64,000 nt of DNA from assembly GCF_024171885.1 (NCBI RefSeq), contig NZ_JAMTCP010000013.1:1-64000 (forward strand), written 5' to 3'. The stretch comes from Streptoalloteichus tenebrarius. GTDB lineage: Bacteria; Actinomycetota; Actinomycetes; Mycobacteriales; Pseudonocardiaceae. The position numbers and the translations under genes are program-made. Below, one piece after another: positions 34,401 through 41,655 of this stretch (position 1 is its first letter; each line of letters begins with the position of its first letter). The notes beneath the pieces are model-generated. The model made no database searches, was not told the DNA's origin, and saw only the letters and a list, made by a program, of their open reading frames with translations.

Positions 34401-35051
34401 GTGAAGGGCGCTTTCGTTTCGCTGGAGGCGATGACCGACGAGGACTACGAGCTGTTGTCCCGGTGGTCGCGTGAGCGGATGGGCGTCTACTCGTCCAGCG
34501 GGCCGGAGTTCGTCGACGGCAGGGAGCTGAAGGAGAGCGCGCGCCGCGCCGGCCTCCACTACCTCATGGCCGTGGCGCACGACGGCCAGCGGGTCGGCGG
34601 CGTGAGCTGGTCGCAGGTCTCGCACGCCGGCAGCTACGAGGTGGGCCTGGGCATCGGCGACGCCGAGCGGTGGACGCTGGGCTACGGCATGGACGCGGCC
34701 GCGATCCTCCTGCGCTACCTGTTCCACGTCAGGAACGCGCGTCGCGTCCAGGCGATCATCGGTGACTACAACCGGAACATGTTGCAGTTCGTCGCCAAGG
34801 GCTTCATGACCGTCGAGGGCGTGCTGCGGGACTACTTCTTCCTGGACGGCGAGTACCACGACGCCGTGATCTGTTCGATCCTGCGTGACGAGTACTACGC
34901 GATGTCCGTGCCCGGTCTGCCGGAGGAGGACATCGACGTCATCTCCGCGCAGGAGAAGGCGCAGGCCAAACGGGTGCTCACCGACTGTCTCGCGCGCTCG
35001 GGAGACAGCTACCTGACCTCCCTGGTGAACCGCGCACGGCGCTCGTCGTGA
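34401..35051 (+). CDS. GNAT-family N-acyltransferase
   Basis: 216 residues. A GCN5-related fold is indicated by VGLGIGDAERWTLGYGMDAA followed by AILLRYLFHVRNARRVQAII and DYNRNMLQFVAKGFMTVEGV, which correspond to the acyl-CoA-binding R/Q-x-x-G/A-type loop region (here degenerate), the conserved helix and the N-R/K-M-L-x-F-x-x-x-G-F motif near the C-terminus. The C-terminal ~50 residues form an acidic helical extension. In a lipopeptide cluster a GNAT is the natural candidate for joining the acyl chain to the peptide amino terminus; that role is inferred. GTG 34401 follows GGAGGGAAGAGG. Confidence 0.78.
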   Translation: MKGAFVSLEAMTDEDYELLSRWSRERMGVYSSSGPEFVDGRELKESARRAGLHYLMAVAHDGQRVGGVSWSQVSHAGSYEVGLGIGDAERWTLGYGMDAAAILLRYLFHVRNARRVQAIIGDYNRNMLQFVAKGFMTVEGVLRDYFFLDGEYHDAVICSILRDEYYAMSVPGLPEEDIDVISAQEKAQAKRVLTDCLARSGDSYLTSLVNRARRSS

Positions 35052-35103
35052 GCCCGTCCCGGCCGTCGGCGCGCGCCGGCTGCCCCGAGAGGAAGGAACG
35101 AAC

Positions 35104-35640
35104 GTGTCGCTGACTGGGGACGTCGCCTCCACCGCGGTGGTGGCCGACGGGTGCATGTCCGGCCTCGGGTTGAGGGCCGCCGTCGCGCTGCGCGCCGGCG
35201 CGGTGCTGCTGGACCTCGCCGAGTGCGCGGTGGCCGAGCGACCGACCATCCACACTGTCCAGACCGGAGTGGACGAACACGTCGACGGGCCGACCATCCG
35301 GTACCTCAACCACTCCTGCGCGCCCAACACCCACATCGACGTCGCCGCCGGCAAGGTCGTGGCGCTGCGGCCCATCGAGGTGGGCGAGGAGCTGACGTTC
35401 TTCTACCCGTCCACCGAGTGGGAGATGGTCGGGCCGTTCGTCTGCCAGTGCGGCACGCCCGACTGCATCCGCCTGGTGACCGGGGCCAAGGAGCTGTCCG
35501 AGGACGTGCTGGGCCGCTACCGGCTCAACGAGCACATCCTCGCCCTGCTGGCCCGGCGGGACCGCGACGGCGGACACGCCGCGTCCGACGCCGGCCAGGT
35601 GGCCAGCCTGGCCAGCAAGGCGTGCGGCGACCATGACTGA
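35104..35640 (+). CDS. SET-domain methyltransferase
   Basis: 178 residues. It contains the SET core: GPTIRYLNHSCAPNTHIDVA (the NHS motif that binds S-adenosylmethionine) and EVGEELTFFYPSTEWEM (the GEELxxxY motif with the catalytic Tyr). A post-SET zinc cluster follows, FVCQCGTPDCIRLV. SET proteins transfer methyl groups from SAM to nitrogen, classically to lysine. Bacterial stand-alone versions inside RiPP or fatty-acid clusters are uncommon. No other SAM methyltransferase lies within the cluster, so N-methylation of a guanidine or amine in the product is a reasonable hypothesis. GTG 35104 follows GAGGAAGGAACG; the 3' end overlaps the next gene by 8 nt. Confidence 0.87.
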   Translation: MSLTGDVASTAVVADGCMSGLGLRAAVALRAGAVLLDLAECAVAERPTIHTVQTGVDEHVDGPTIRYLNHSCAPNTHIDVAAGKVVALRPIEVGEELTFFYPSTEWEMVGPFVCQCGTPDCIRLVTGAKELSEDVLGRYRLNEHILALLARRDRDGGHAASDAGQVASLASKACGDHD

Positions 35641-37372
35641 CGGCGCCGGCGTCCGCGTCGCCCCCTCGGCCCGGCCTCCCCTCGGGGACCGGGCCGACGG
35701 GGGCGCGCCCGCGTCGGTGACCGGGGGCCGGGCCGTGGTCGCCGCGCTGGCCGAGCACGGCGTCGAGGTGGTGTTCGGCATCCCCGGCACCCACAACCTG
35801 GAGATCTACCGGCACCTGCCGGGCTCCGGCATCCGGGTGGTGACCCCGCGCCACGAGCAGGGCGCCGGCTACGCGGCGGACGGCTACGCGCGGGTGACCG
35901 GCCGGCCGGGCGTCGTGCTGACCACCACCGGGCCGGCGTTGCTCAACGCGGCCACCGCCGCCGGCGTGGCCTACGCGGACTCGGTGCCGGTGCTGCTGGT
36001 CTCGCCGGGCATGCCGCGTTCGCACGTGCCGGGCTCCGGCGAGCTGCACGAGGTGAAGGACCAGAGCGGGGCGATGGCGGCGATCTGCGCCAGCAGCCAC
36101 CGGGTGCGGTCCGTGGCCGAGATCCACCGCGTCGTCGACGACTTCATGGCCGAGGTCCGGGACGGCCGGCCCCGACCGGTCCACCTGGAGGTGCCGCTGG
36201 ACGTGCTGGAGACGCCGGCGCGGCCGGCGCCCCGCCTGGGGGTGGCCCGTCCGCCGCGTCCCGCGCCCAGCGACGACGCCGTGCGGAGGGCGGCGGCCAC
36301 GCTCGTCGGCGCGCGCAGCCCGGTGATCATCGCGGGCGGCGGGGCCCGAGGGGCGGCGGCCGACCTCGTCGTCCTGGCCGAGCTGCTCGGCGCGCCCGTG
36401 CTGACCACGGCCAACGGCAAGGGGACCGTGCCGGAGCACCACCCGCTGTCGGTGGGGGCCGTGCTGCACCTCGCCGCGACCAGGGAGCTGCTGGCCGCGG
36501 CGGACGTCGTGCTCGCCGTCGGCACTGAACTGTCCACAACGGACTTCTGGGCCGGGCCGCCCGAGCTGCCCGGCTCGCTCGTGCGGGTCGACGTCGACGT
36601 CGACCAGACCCGACGCCCCGTGATCCCCACCCACCCGCTGGTCGGCGACGCGGGTGAGGTCGTGGGCCGGCTCCTCGCCGCGGCCCGCGAGCTGACGGCG
36701 CGCGCGTCGTCGGCGGGACGGCCGTCGGGGGGAGGACCGTCGGGGGGAGGGCGGAACTACGTCCCGAGGACGATTGACACGCTCCCGCGCCCGTTCCACG
36801 ATCCCCGGGTGTCGGCGATCAAGGAGGAGTCGGTCAGGGCGGCCGCCCGCTGGGACCACGTCGTGCCCGCGCTGCGCCGCGCCCTGCCCGACGACGCCGT
36901 CCTCGTCGGCGACACCTCGATGGCCTGCTACCACGGCGCCCTCGCCGAGTTCCGCGTGCCGGGGCCGGGCAGTTTCCTCGTCCCCACCGGCTTCGCCACC
37001 CTCGGCTACGCGTTGCCGGCCGCCATCGGAGCGTCGGTGGGCGCGCCCGGCCGCGCCGTCGCGGCCCTCACCGGCGACGGCGCCTTCCAGTTCAGCCTGA
37101 CCGAGTTGGCCACCGCCGTGGAGATGGGCCTGCCGCTGCCCGTGGTGGTCGTGGACAACGGCGGGTACGGCGTGCTGCGCGAGGAGATGCGGGAGCGCGG
37201 GATCACGCCGACCGGCGTGGACCTGCGCGGGCCGGACTTCGTCGCCCTGGCCGGGGCCTACGGCGCGCGCGGGGTCGCGGCGACGACCGCGCCCGAGGTG
37301 GAGCGCGCCGTGCGCGAGGCGTTGGAGGCGGACGTGCCCACCGTGGTCGTCGTGCCGGAGAAGGTGGCGTGA
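35633..37372 (+). CDS. Thiamine-diphosphate enzyme, AruI-like (5-guanidino-2-oxopentanoate decarboxylase type)
   Basis: 579 residues with acetolactate-synthase-type architecture. N-terminal PYR domain: VVFGIPGTHNLEIYRHLPG and the catalytic Glu in RHEQGAGYAADGYARVTG (near residue 75). C-terminal PP domain with the ThDP/Mg motif from GDGAFQFSLTELATAVEMG (near residue 480) to VVVDNGGYGVL. Generic annotation would be acetolactate synthase, but LHEVKDQSGAM and VLAVGTELSTTDFW match, as I remember it, the arginine-catabolic AruI, which decarboxylates 2-ketoarginine to 4-guanidinobutyraldehyde. With the amino-acid dehydrogenase 5 nt downstream this suggests conversion of arginine to a guanidino-C4 unit. 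It carries a Gly/Ser-rich linker (SSAGRPSGGGPSGGGR). Substrate unproven. Confidence 0.82.
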   Translation: MTDGAGVRVAPSARPPLGDRADGGAPASVTGGRAVVAALAEHGVEVVFGIPGTHNLEIYRHLPGSGIRVVTPRHEQGAGYAADGYARVTGRPGVVLTTTGPALLNAATAAGVAYADSVPVLLVSPGMPRSHVPGSGELHEVKDQSGAMAAICASSHRVRSVAEIHRVVDDFMAEVRDGRPRPVHLEVPLDVLETPARPAPRLGVARPPRPAPSDDAVRRAAATLVGARSPVIIAGGGARGAAADLVVLAELLGAPVLTTANGKGTVPEHHPLSVGAVLHLAATRELLAAADVVLAVGTELSTTDFWAGPPELPGSLVRVDVDVDQTRRPVIPTHPLVGDAGEVVGRLLAAARELTARASSAGRPSGGGPSGGGRNYVPRTIDTLPRPFHDPRVSAIKEESVRAAARWDHVVPALRRALPDDAVLVGDTSMACYHGALAEFRVPGPGSFLVPTGFATLGYALPAAIGASVGAPGRAVAALTGDGAFQFSLTELATAVEMGLPLPVVVVDNGGYGVLREEMRERGITPTGVDLRGPDFVALAGAYGARGVAATTAPEVERAVREALEADVPTVVVVPEKVA

Positions 37373-37376
37373 GACC

Positions 37377-38645
37377 GTGACAGGACCGGAGACCAGGACC
37401 GACCCGTCGCCAGGGCCGGTCGCCCCCCGAGCGCTCGCGCGCCGCGCCGAGCCGTACCTCACGGTGACCTGGACCGACGACGTGACCGGGGCGCGGGGGC
37501 ACCTCGTGCTGGACCAGGTGGTGGGCGGGGTCGCCAGCGGCGGCCTGCGGATGCGGCCCGGCTGCACGCTGGAGGAGGTCGTCGACCTCGCCAGGACGAT
37601 GACGCTGAAGGAGGCGCTGGCCTACCGCCCCGGTGACCGTTACGTGCCCTTCGGCGGCGGGAAGGGCGGGATCGACTTCGACCCGCGCCACCCCGAGGCC
37701 AGGGCCGTGCTGGGCCGGTTCCTGCACGCGGTGCGGCCGATGCTGGAGCGGCGCTGGGCGTTCGGCGAGGACCTCGGGGTTCGTCAGTCCACATTGGACG
37801 AGATCGCGACCGAGATGGGGCTGCGGTCCACTGTGGACCCGGCACTGGCGCACGTCCCCGACGGCGCCGAGGCCGGGCTCGACCGCCTCGCCCGCGCGTT
37901 CGCCGTCGACGTGGGCGGCGTCGGCTTGGGCGACCTCGTCGGCGGCCACGGCGTCGCCACCGCCGCGCTGGCGGCGTTACGGCACCGCGGCGAGCGGCCC
38001 GAGGGCCGGACCGCCGTCGTGCAGGGCTTCGGCTCGATCGGCGGCGCCGCCGCCCGGTATCTGGCCGAGGCCGGGGTCCTGGTCGTCGGGATCGCGGACG
38101 AGCGCGGCCTGGTGGTCAACCAGGACGGGCTCGACGTCGAACACCTCCTGCGCACCAGGGACGCGCACGGCGTGCTCGACCGCTCCGCCCTGCGGGCCGG
38201 AGACCACGAGCTGCCCAGGGACGCGTGGCTGGGCCTCCCCGCCGACGTCCTGGTCACCGCCGCCGTCTCCTACGCCGTGGACGCGCGCAACCAGGCCGAC
38301 GTCGTCGCCCGCTATCTCGTGGAGGGCGCCAACGTGTCGGTCTCGGCCGAGGCCGAACGCGCGTTGCTCGACAGGGGCGTGGTCGTCGTCCCCGACTTCG
38401 TCGCCAACTGCGCGGCGAACTGCTGGTGGTGGTGGACGTTGTTCGGCGACGTCGAGCCCACCGCCGAGAGCGCCTTCGCCAGGATCGCCGAGACGCTGGG
38501 CGGCCTGGTGGACCGCGTGCTCACCGACGCCGCCGCGCGGGGCGTCAGCCCCCGCAGGGCGGCGGTCGACCTCGCCGAGCACAACCTGGAGTCGTTGCTG
38601 CGCTGGGAGGTGGACCGTGCGAAGACCCGCGTCGACCGCACCTGA
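37377..38645 (+). CDS. Glu/Leu/Phe/Val-type amino-acid dehydrogenase
   Basis: 422 residues. Catalytic region: ARTMTLKEALAYRPGDRYVP followed by FGGGKGGIDFDPRHPEA, with the two expected lysines. The NAD(P)-binding Rossmann region has GRTAVVQGFGSIGGAAARYL and VLVVGIADERGLVVNQDGLD. The C-terminal VEGANVSVSAEAERALLDRG and PDFVANCAANCWWWWTLFGD fit the family GANxPxT/PDxxxNxGGV pattern with changes, so substrate preference may differ from glutamate. It catalyses reversible oxidative deamination to a 2-oxo acid. Directly downstream of the AruI-like enzyme, it could produce 2-ketoarginine or another oxo acid for decarboxylation. Start GTG 37377. Confidence 0.88.
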   Translation: MTGPETRTDPSPGPVAPRALARRAEPYLTVTWTDDVTGARGHLVLDQVVGGVASGGLRMRPGCTLEEVVDLARTMTLKEALAYRPGDRYVPFGGGKGGIDFDPRHPEARAVLGRFLHAVRPMLERRWAFGEDLGVRQSTLDEIATEMGLRSTVDPALAHVPDGAEAGLDRLARAFAVDVGGVGLGDLVGGHGVATAALAALRHRGERPEGRTAVVQGFGSIGGAAARYLAEAGVLVVGIADERGLVVNQDGLDVEHLLRTRDAHGVLDRSALRAGDHELPRDAWLGLPADVLVTAAVSYAVDARNQADVVARYLVEGANVSVSAEAERALLDRGVVVVPDFVANCAANCWWWWTLFGDVEPTAESAFARIAETLGGLVDRVLTDAAARGVSPRRAAVDLAEHNLESLLRWEVDRAKTRVDRT

Positions 38646-38767
38646 CCGCGTCGCACGTTGATCGAGGCGACGCCGGGGGCGCGGACGGCCGCGCGCCCGG
38701 CGTCGCTGTTGACCGGCGCCACCGCGCACCACCACCGGCGCGCGGGGCGCCACTGGTGGAGGACTCA

Positions 38768-39520
38768 ATGCTCGGCCTGCTCGCCGGCGTCTTCGCTCTC
38801 GCGTTGGTTGACAGCATCAACCCGTCGGCCTTCGCGGTGACGATCTACCTGTTGTTGGCCACCCGACGCCCGACGAGCCGGGTCCTGGCCTACGTCACGG
38901 GCATCTTCGTCGCCTACTTCACCGTGGGCCTGCTGCTCGTGCTCGGCCTGGACGTGCTCAAGGCGAAGTTCAGCGGCTACCTCGACGGGCCGGTGGCCTA
39001 CGGCATCCAGGGCGTCGTCGGCGCGGTCCTGCTGTACTACAGCTTCTACCCGCCGGGCGGGAAGAACAAGAAGCCCAAGGACCGCACGCCCCGCTCGCTC
39101 AACCACGTCGCCATCTTCGGGCTCGGCCTGCTGATCTCGTTGGTGGAGTTCAGCACCGCGTTCCCCTACCTCGGCGCGATCGGCATGATCAGCACCTCCG
39201 GTCTGCCGATGGTGCAGTGGCTGCCGGTGCTGGTCATCTACAACCTGATCATGATCGTGCCGCCGCTGCTGATGCTGGTGGCCTACAAGCTGATGGGCGA
39301 GCGGATCAGGGGCCGGCTGGAGCGGATGCGCGACAAGATCCGCGAGGGCAGCAGGGACACCATGCTGTGGATCATCGGCATCGTGGGCTTCTTCCTGCTC
39401 GCCAACTGCCTCTACCACTTCAAGTTCTTCGGGATGATCGACGTGCCCGACGAGGGCGGGATCAGGTTCGGCGGCGTGCAGGTCCCGGTCGGGGCCGTGC
39501 TCGCCGTGCTGGGCGGCTAG
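38768..39520 (+). CDS. GAP/SfLAP-family membrane protein
   Basis: 250 residues, about six membrane helices: MLGLLAGVFALALVDSINPS with a conserved D-S-I-N-P-S in helix 1, then GIFVAYFTVGLLLVLGLDVL, AYGIQGVVGAVLLYYSFYPP, a basic loop GGKNKKPKDRTPRS, AIFGLGLLISLVEFSTAFPY, and two C-terminal helices. This LysE-like fold group includes Sap/GAP proteins linked to export or addressing of glycopeptidolipids and sulfolipids in mycobacteria, an attractive parallel for a lipopeptide cluster. GGTGGAGGACTCA precedes the ATG at 38768. Function here is inferred only; an export partner for the lipidated peptide is plausible. Confidence 0.78.
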   Translation: MLGLLAGVFALALVDSINPSAFAVTIYLLLATRRPTSRVLAYVTGIFVAYFTVGLLLVLGLDVLKAKFSGYLDGPVAYGIQGVVGAVLLYYSFYPPGGKNKKPKDRTPRSLNHVAIFGLGLLISLVEFSTAFPYLGAIGMISTSGLPMVQWLPVLVIYNLIMIVPPLLMLVAYKLMGERIRGRLERMRDKIREGSRDTMLWIIGIVGFFLLANCLYHFKFFGMIDVPDEGGIRFGGVQVPVGAVLAVLGG

Positions 39521-39650
39521 CCCGCGCCGACCCCGGTGGGCGCGGCGCCGCGCGCCATGCCCGCGCCCACCGGGCCACCACCGGCCGGCCGTCGGCCCGA
39601 CGCCAACCGGTGTCTCGTGACGTTCTTCTCTTCTGGGGGTTCAGCACGCC

Positions 39651-40352
39651 ATGGCAGTCGTCCTGGTGACCGGTGGCAACCGGGGAATCGGCCTCGCGAT
39701 CGCGCGGCGCTTCGCCGCCGCCGGCGACGCGGTGGCGGTGACCTACCGCGACACCCCGCCCGAGGGGCCGTTCCTCCCGGTGCGCTGCGACGTCACCGAC
39801 CTCGACCAGGTCGAGTCGGCCTATGCCACCGTGGAGAAGGAGCTGGGGCCGGTCGAGGTCCTGGTCGCCAACGCCGGCATCGTCCGGGACCGGCTGATGG
39901 CGGTGATGAGCCAGGAGGACTTCGACGTCGTCCTCGACACCAACCTCACCGGGGTCTTCCGGGTCACCCGCCGCGCCCTGCGGAACATGCTGCGGCAGCG
40001 GCGCGGGCGCGTCGTGCTGGTCTCCTCCACCGCCGGGCTCAGCGGGTCACCGGGCCAGACCAACTACGCGGCGGCCAAGGCGGGCCTGGTCGGCCTCGCC
40101 CGGTCCCTGGCCCGCGAGGTCGGCGGCAGGGGGATCACCGTCAACGTGCTCGCGCCGGGCTGGGTGAGCACGGACATGACGGCGGGGATGAGCGAGGCGG
40201 ACCGCGCCGCGAGCGCGGCCGAGGTGCCCCTCGGCCGGTTCGGCACGCCCGAGGAGGTCGCCGAGGTCGCCTACTTCCTCGGCTCGCCGGCCGCCGCCTA
40301 CGTCACCGGCGCGGTCGTCCCCGTCGACGGCGGACTCGGCATGGGGCACTGA
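39651..40352 (+). CDS. 3-oxoacyl-ACP reductase (FabG-like SDR)
   Basis: 233 residues of the short-chain dehydrogenase family. Cofactor site VLVTGGNRGIGLAIARRFAA; NAG motif VEVLVANAGIVRDRLMAVMS; catalytic Ser and Tyr-x3-Lys in RVVLVSSTAGLSGSPGQTNY then AAAKAGLVGLARSLAREVG; C-terminal YVTGAVVPVDGGLGMGH, a FabG hallmark. It reduces the 3-keto group after condensation by the FabF-like enzyme. It ends one base before the InhA-like gene begins and is followed by the MaoC gene, giving reductase, enoyl reductase and dehydratase in one block. Confidence 0.92.
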   Translation: MAVVLVTGGNRGIGLAIARRFAAAGDAVAVTYRDTPPEGPFLPVRCDVTDLDQVESAYATVEKELGPVEVLVANAGIVRDRLMAVMSQEDFDVVLDTNLTGVFRVTRRALRNMLRQRRGRVVLVSSTAGLSGSPGQTNYAAAKAGLVGLARSLAREVGGRGITVNVLAPGWVSTDMTAGMSEADRAASAAEVPLGRFGTPEEVAEVAYFLGSPAAAYVTGAVVPVDGGLGMGH

Positions 40353-40353
40353 C

Positions 40354-41136
40354 ATGGGCATGCTGGACGGCAAGAAGCTGCTGGTCACCGGGATCATCAC
40401 CCGCTCGTCGATCGCCTACCACGCGGCGCGGATGGCGCAGGAGGAGGGCGCGGAGCTGGTGCTGACCGGCTACGGCCGGCTCAGCCTGGTGGAACGGCTC
40501 GCGGCGCGGCTGCCGCGCCCCGCGCCCGTGCTGGAACTCGACGTCACCAACCAGGACCACCTGGACACGCTCGCGGAGCGGGTCGGGGAGCACACCGACC
40601 GGCTGGACGGCGTGCTGCACTCGATCGCCTACGCCCCGCCGACGGCGCTCAGCGGGAACTTCCTGCGGGCGCGGTGGGAGGACGTCTCCACCGCGTTCCA
40701 CGTCTCCACCTACTCGTTCCAGGCGGTGTCGGTGGCCTGCCTGCCGCTGCTGTCCTCGGGCGGGTCCGTGGTGGGGCTGAGCTTCGACAGCGCCCGCACC
40801 TGGTCCGGCTACGACTGGATGGGCGTGGCCAAGGCGGGGCTGGAGTCCTGCGCCCGCTACCTGGCGCGGGACCTGGGGCCGAACCGGATCCGGGTCAACA
40901 TCGTCGTCTCCGGTCCACTGCGGACGGTCGCGGCCCGCAACATCTACGGCGCCGACGGCACCGACACCTACGGCGAGTTCGAGCCGTGGTGGGACCGGCA
41001 GGCCCCGCTGGGCTGGGACCCCGCCGACCCCGAGCCGACCGCGCGCGCCTGCCTGGTGCTGCTGTCCGACCTGCTGCCCGCGACCACCGGGTCGCTGCTC
41101 TACGTGGACGGAGGGACGCACTTCAATGGCGTCTGA
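40354..41136 (+). CDS. Enoyl-ACP reductase (InhA/FabI-like)
   Basis: 260 residues. It closely follows the InhA pattern: KKLLVTGIITRSSIAYHAAR, LVLTGYGRLSLVERLAARLP, LHSIAYAPPTAL, GGSVVGLSFDSARTWSGYDW then MGVAKAGLESCARYLARDLG (Tyr-x6-Lys with the InhA-type YxWMxVAK), and VSGPLRTVAARN. It reduces trans-2-enoyl thioesters with NADH. The one-module PKS in the cluster lacks an ER domain, so this enzyme may act in trans as well as in the type II set. Its 3' end overlaps the MaoC gene by 11 nt. A housekeeping InhA/FabI should exist elsewhere in the genome. Confidence 0.92.
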   Translation: MGMLDGKKLLVTGIITRSSIAYHAARMAQEEGAELVLTGYGRLSLVERLAARLPRPAPVLELDVTNQDHLDTLAERVGEHTDRLDGVLHSIAYAPPTALSGNFLRARWEDVSTAFHVSTYSFQAVSVACLPLLSSGGSVVGLSFDSARTWSGYDWMGVAKAGLESCARYLARDLGPNRIRVNIVVSGPLRTVAARNIYGADGTDTYGEFEPWWDRQAPLGWDPADPEPTARACLVLLSDLLPATTGSLLYVDGGTHFNGV

Positions 41137-41653
41137 CCCGAACCCCCGCATCCTGTCCACTGTGGACGAACTTCTGGGGGCCGTCGGCGAGCGCCTCGGC
41201 TCGTCCCGCTGGCACGAGGTGACCCAACGACAGGTCGACCTGTTCGCCGAGGCCACCGGGGACCACCAGTGGATCCACGTCGACCCCGAGCGCGCGGCCG
41301 GCGGCCCCTACGGCGGCACGATCGCGCACGGGTTCCTGACGCTGTCGCTGATCCCCACGCTGGTCGACGACGTGTACCGCGTCCCGACCGCCGAGCTGGA
41401 GATCAACCACCGGGTCGACGCCGTGCGGTTCCGCGCCCCGGTCCCGGTCGGCTCCCGGGTCCGCGCCACGGCCACCCTCGCGTCGGCGCGGCGCCGGCCG
41501 CGCGGGTTCGTCGAGGTCGTGCTCGCGGTGACCGTCGAGGTCGAGGGCGGCGGCGTCGCCTGCACGGCGGAGACCACCAGCCTCGTGCGGTTCCCCGACC
41601 CAGCCGACCCAGCCGACCCGGCAGACCCGGCCGACCCGGGTGGGACGGACTGA
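41126..41653 (+). CDS. MaoC-family 3-hydroxyacyl dehydratase
   Basis: 175 residues with a single hot-dog fold. The catalytic R-hydratase motif is FAEATGDHQWIHVDPERAAG (Asp-x4-His), followed by YGGTIAHGFLTLSLIPTLVD. It dehydrates 3-hydroxyacyl thioesters, completing the FabF-FabG-MaoC-InhA cycle. The C-terminus is a run of ADP units (FPDPADPADPADPADPGGTD) encoded by a 9-nt tandem repeat at about 41595-41640; this tail is outside the fold and looks like a repeat expansion. The start overlaps the InhA-like gene, and the stop is 2 nt before the MFS gene, so all are translationally linked. Confidence 0.9.
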   Translation: MASDPNPRILSTVDELLGAVGERLGSSRWHEVTQRQVDLFAEATGDHQWIHVDPERAAGGPYGGTIAHGFLTLSLIPTLVDDVYRVPTAELEINHRVDAVRFRAPVPVGSRVRATATLASARRRPRGFVEVVLAVTVEVEGGGVACTAETTSLVRFPDPADPADPADPADPGGTD

Positions 41654-41655
41654 CC

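Noticed and set aside
35633-37372. Plain acetolactate synthase for branched-chain amino-acid synthesis
   Set aside because: No ilvN or ilvC neighbours, and motifs recall AruI more than IlvB; kept as an alternative only.
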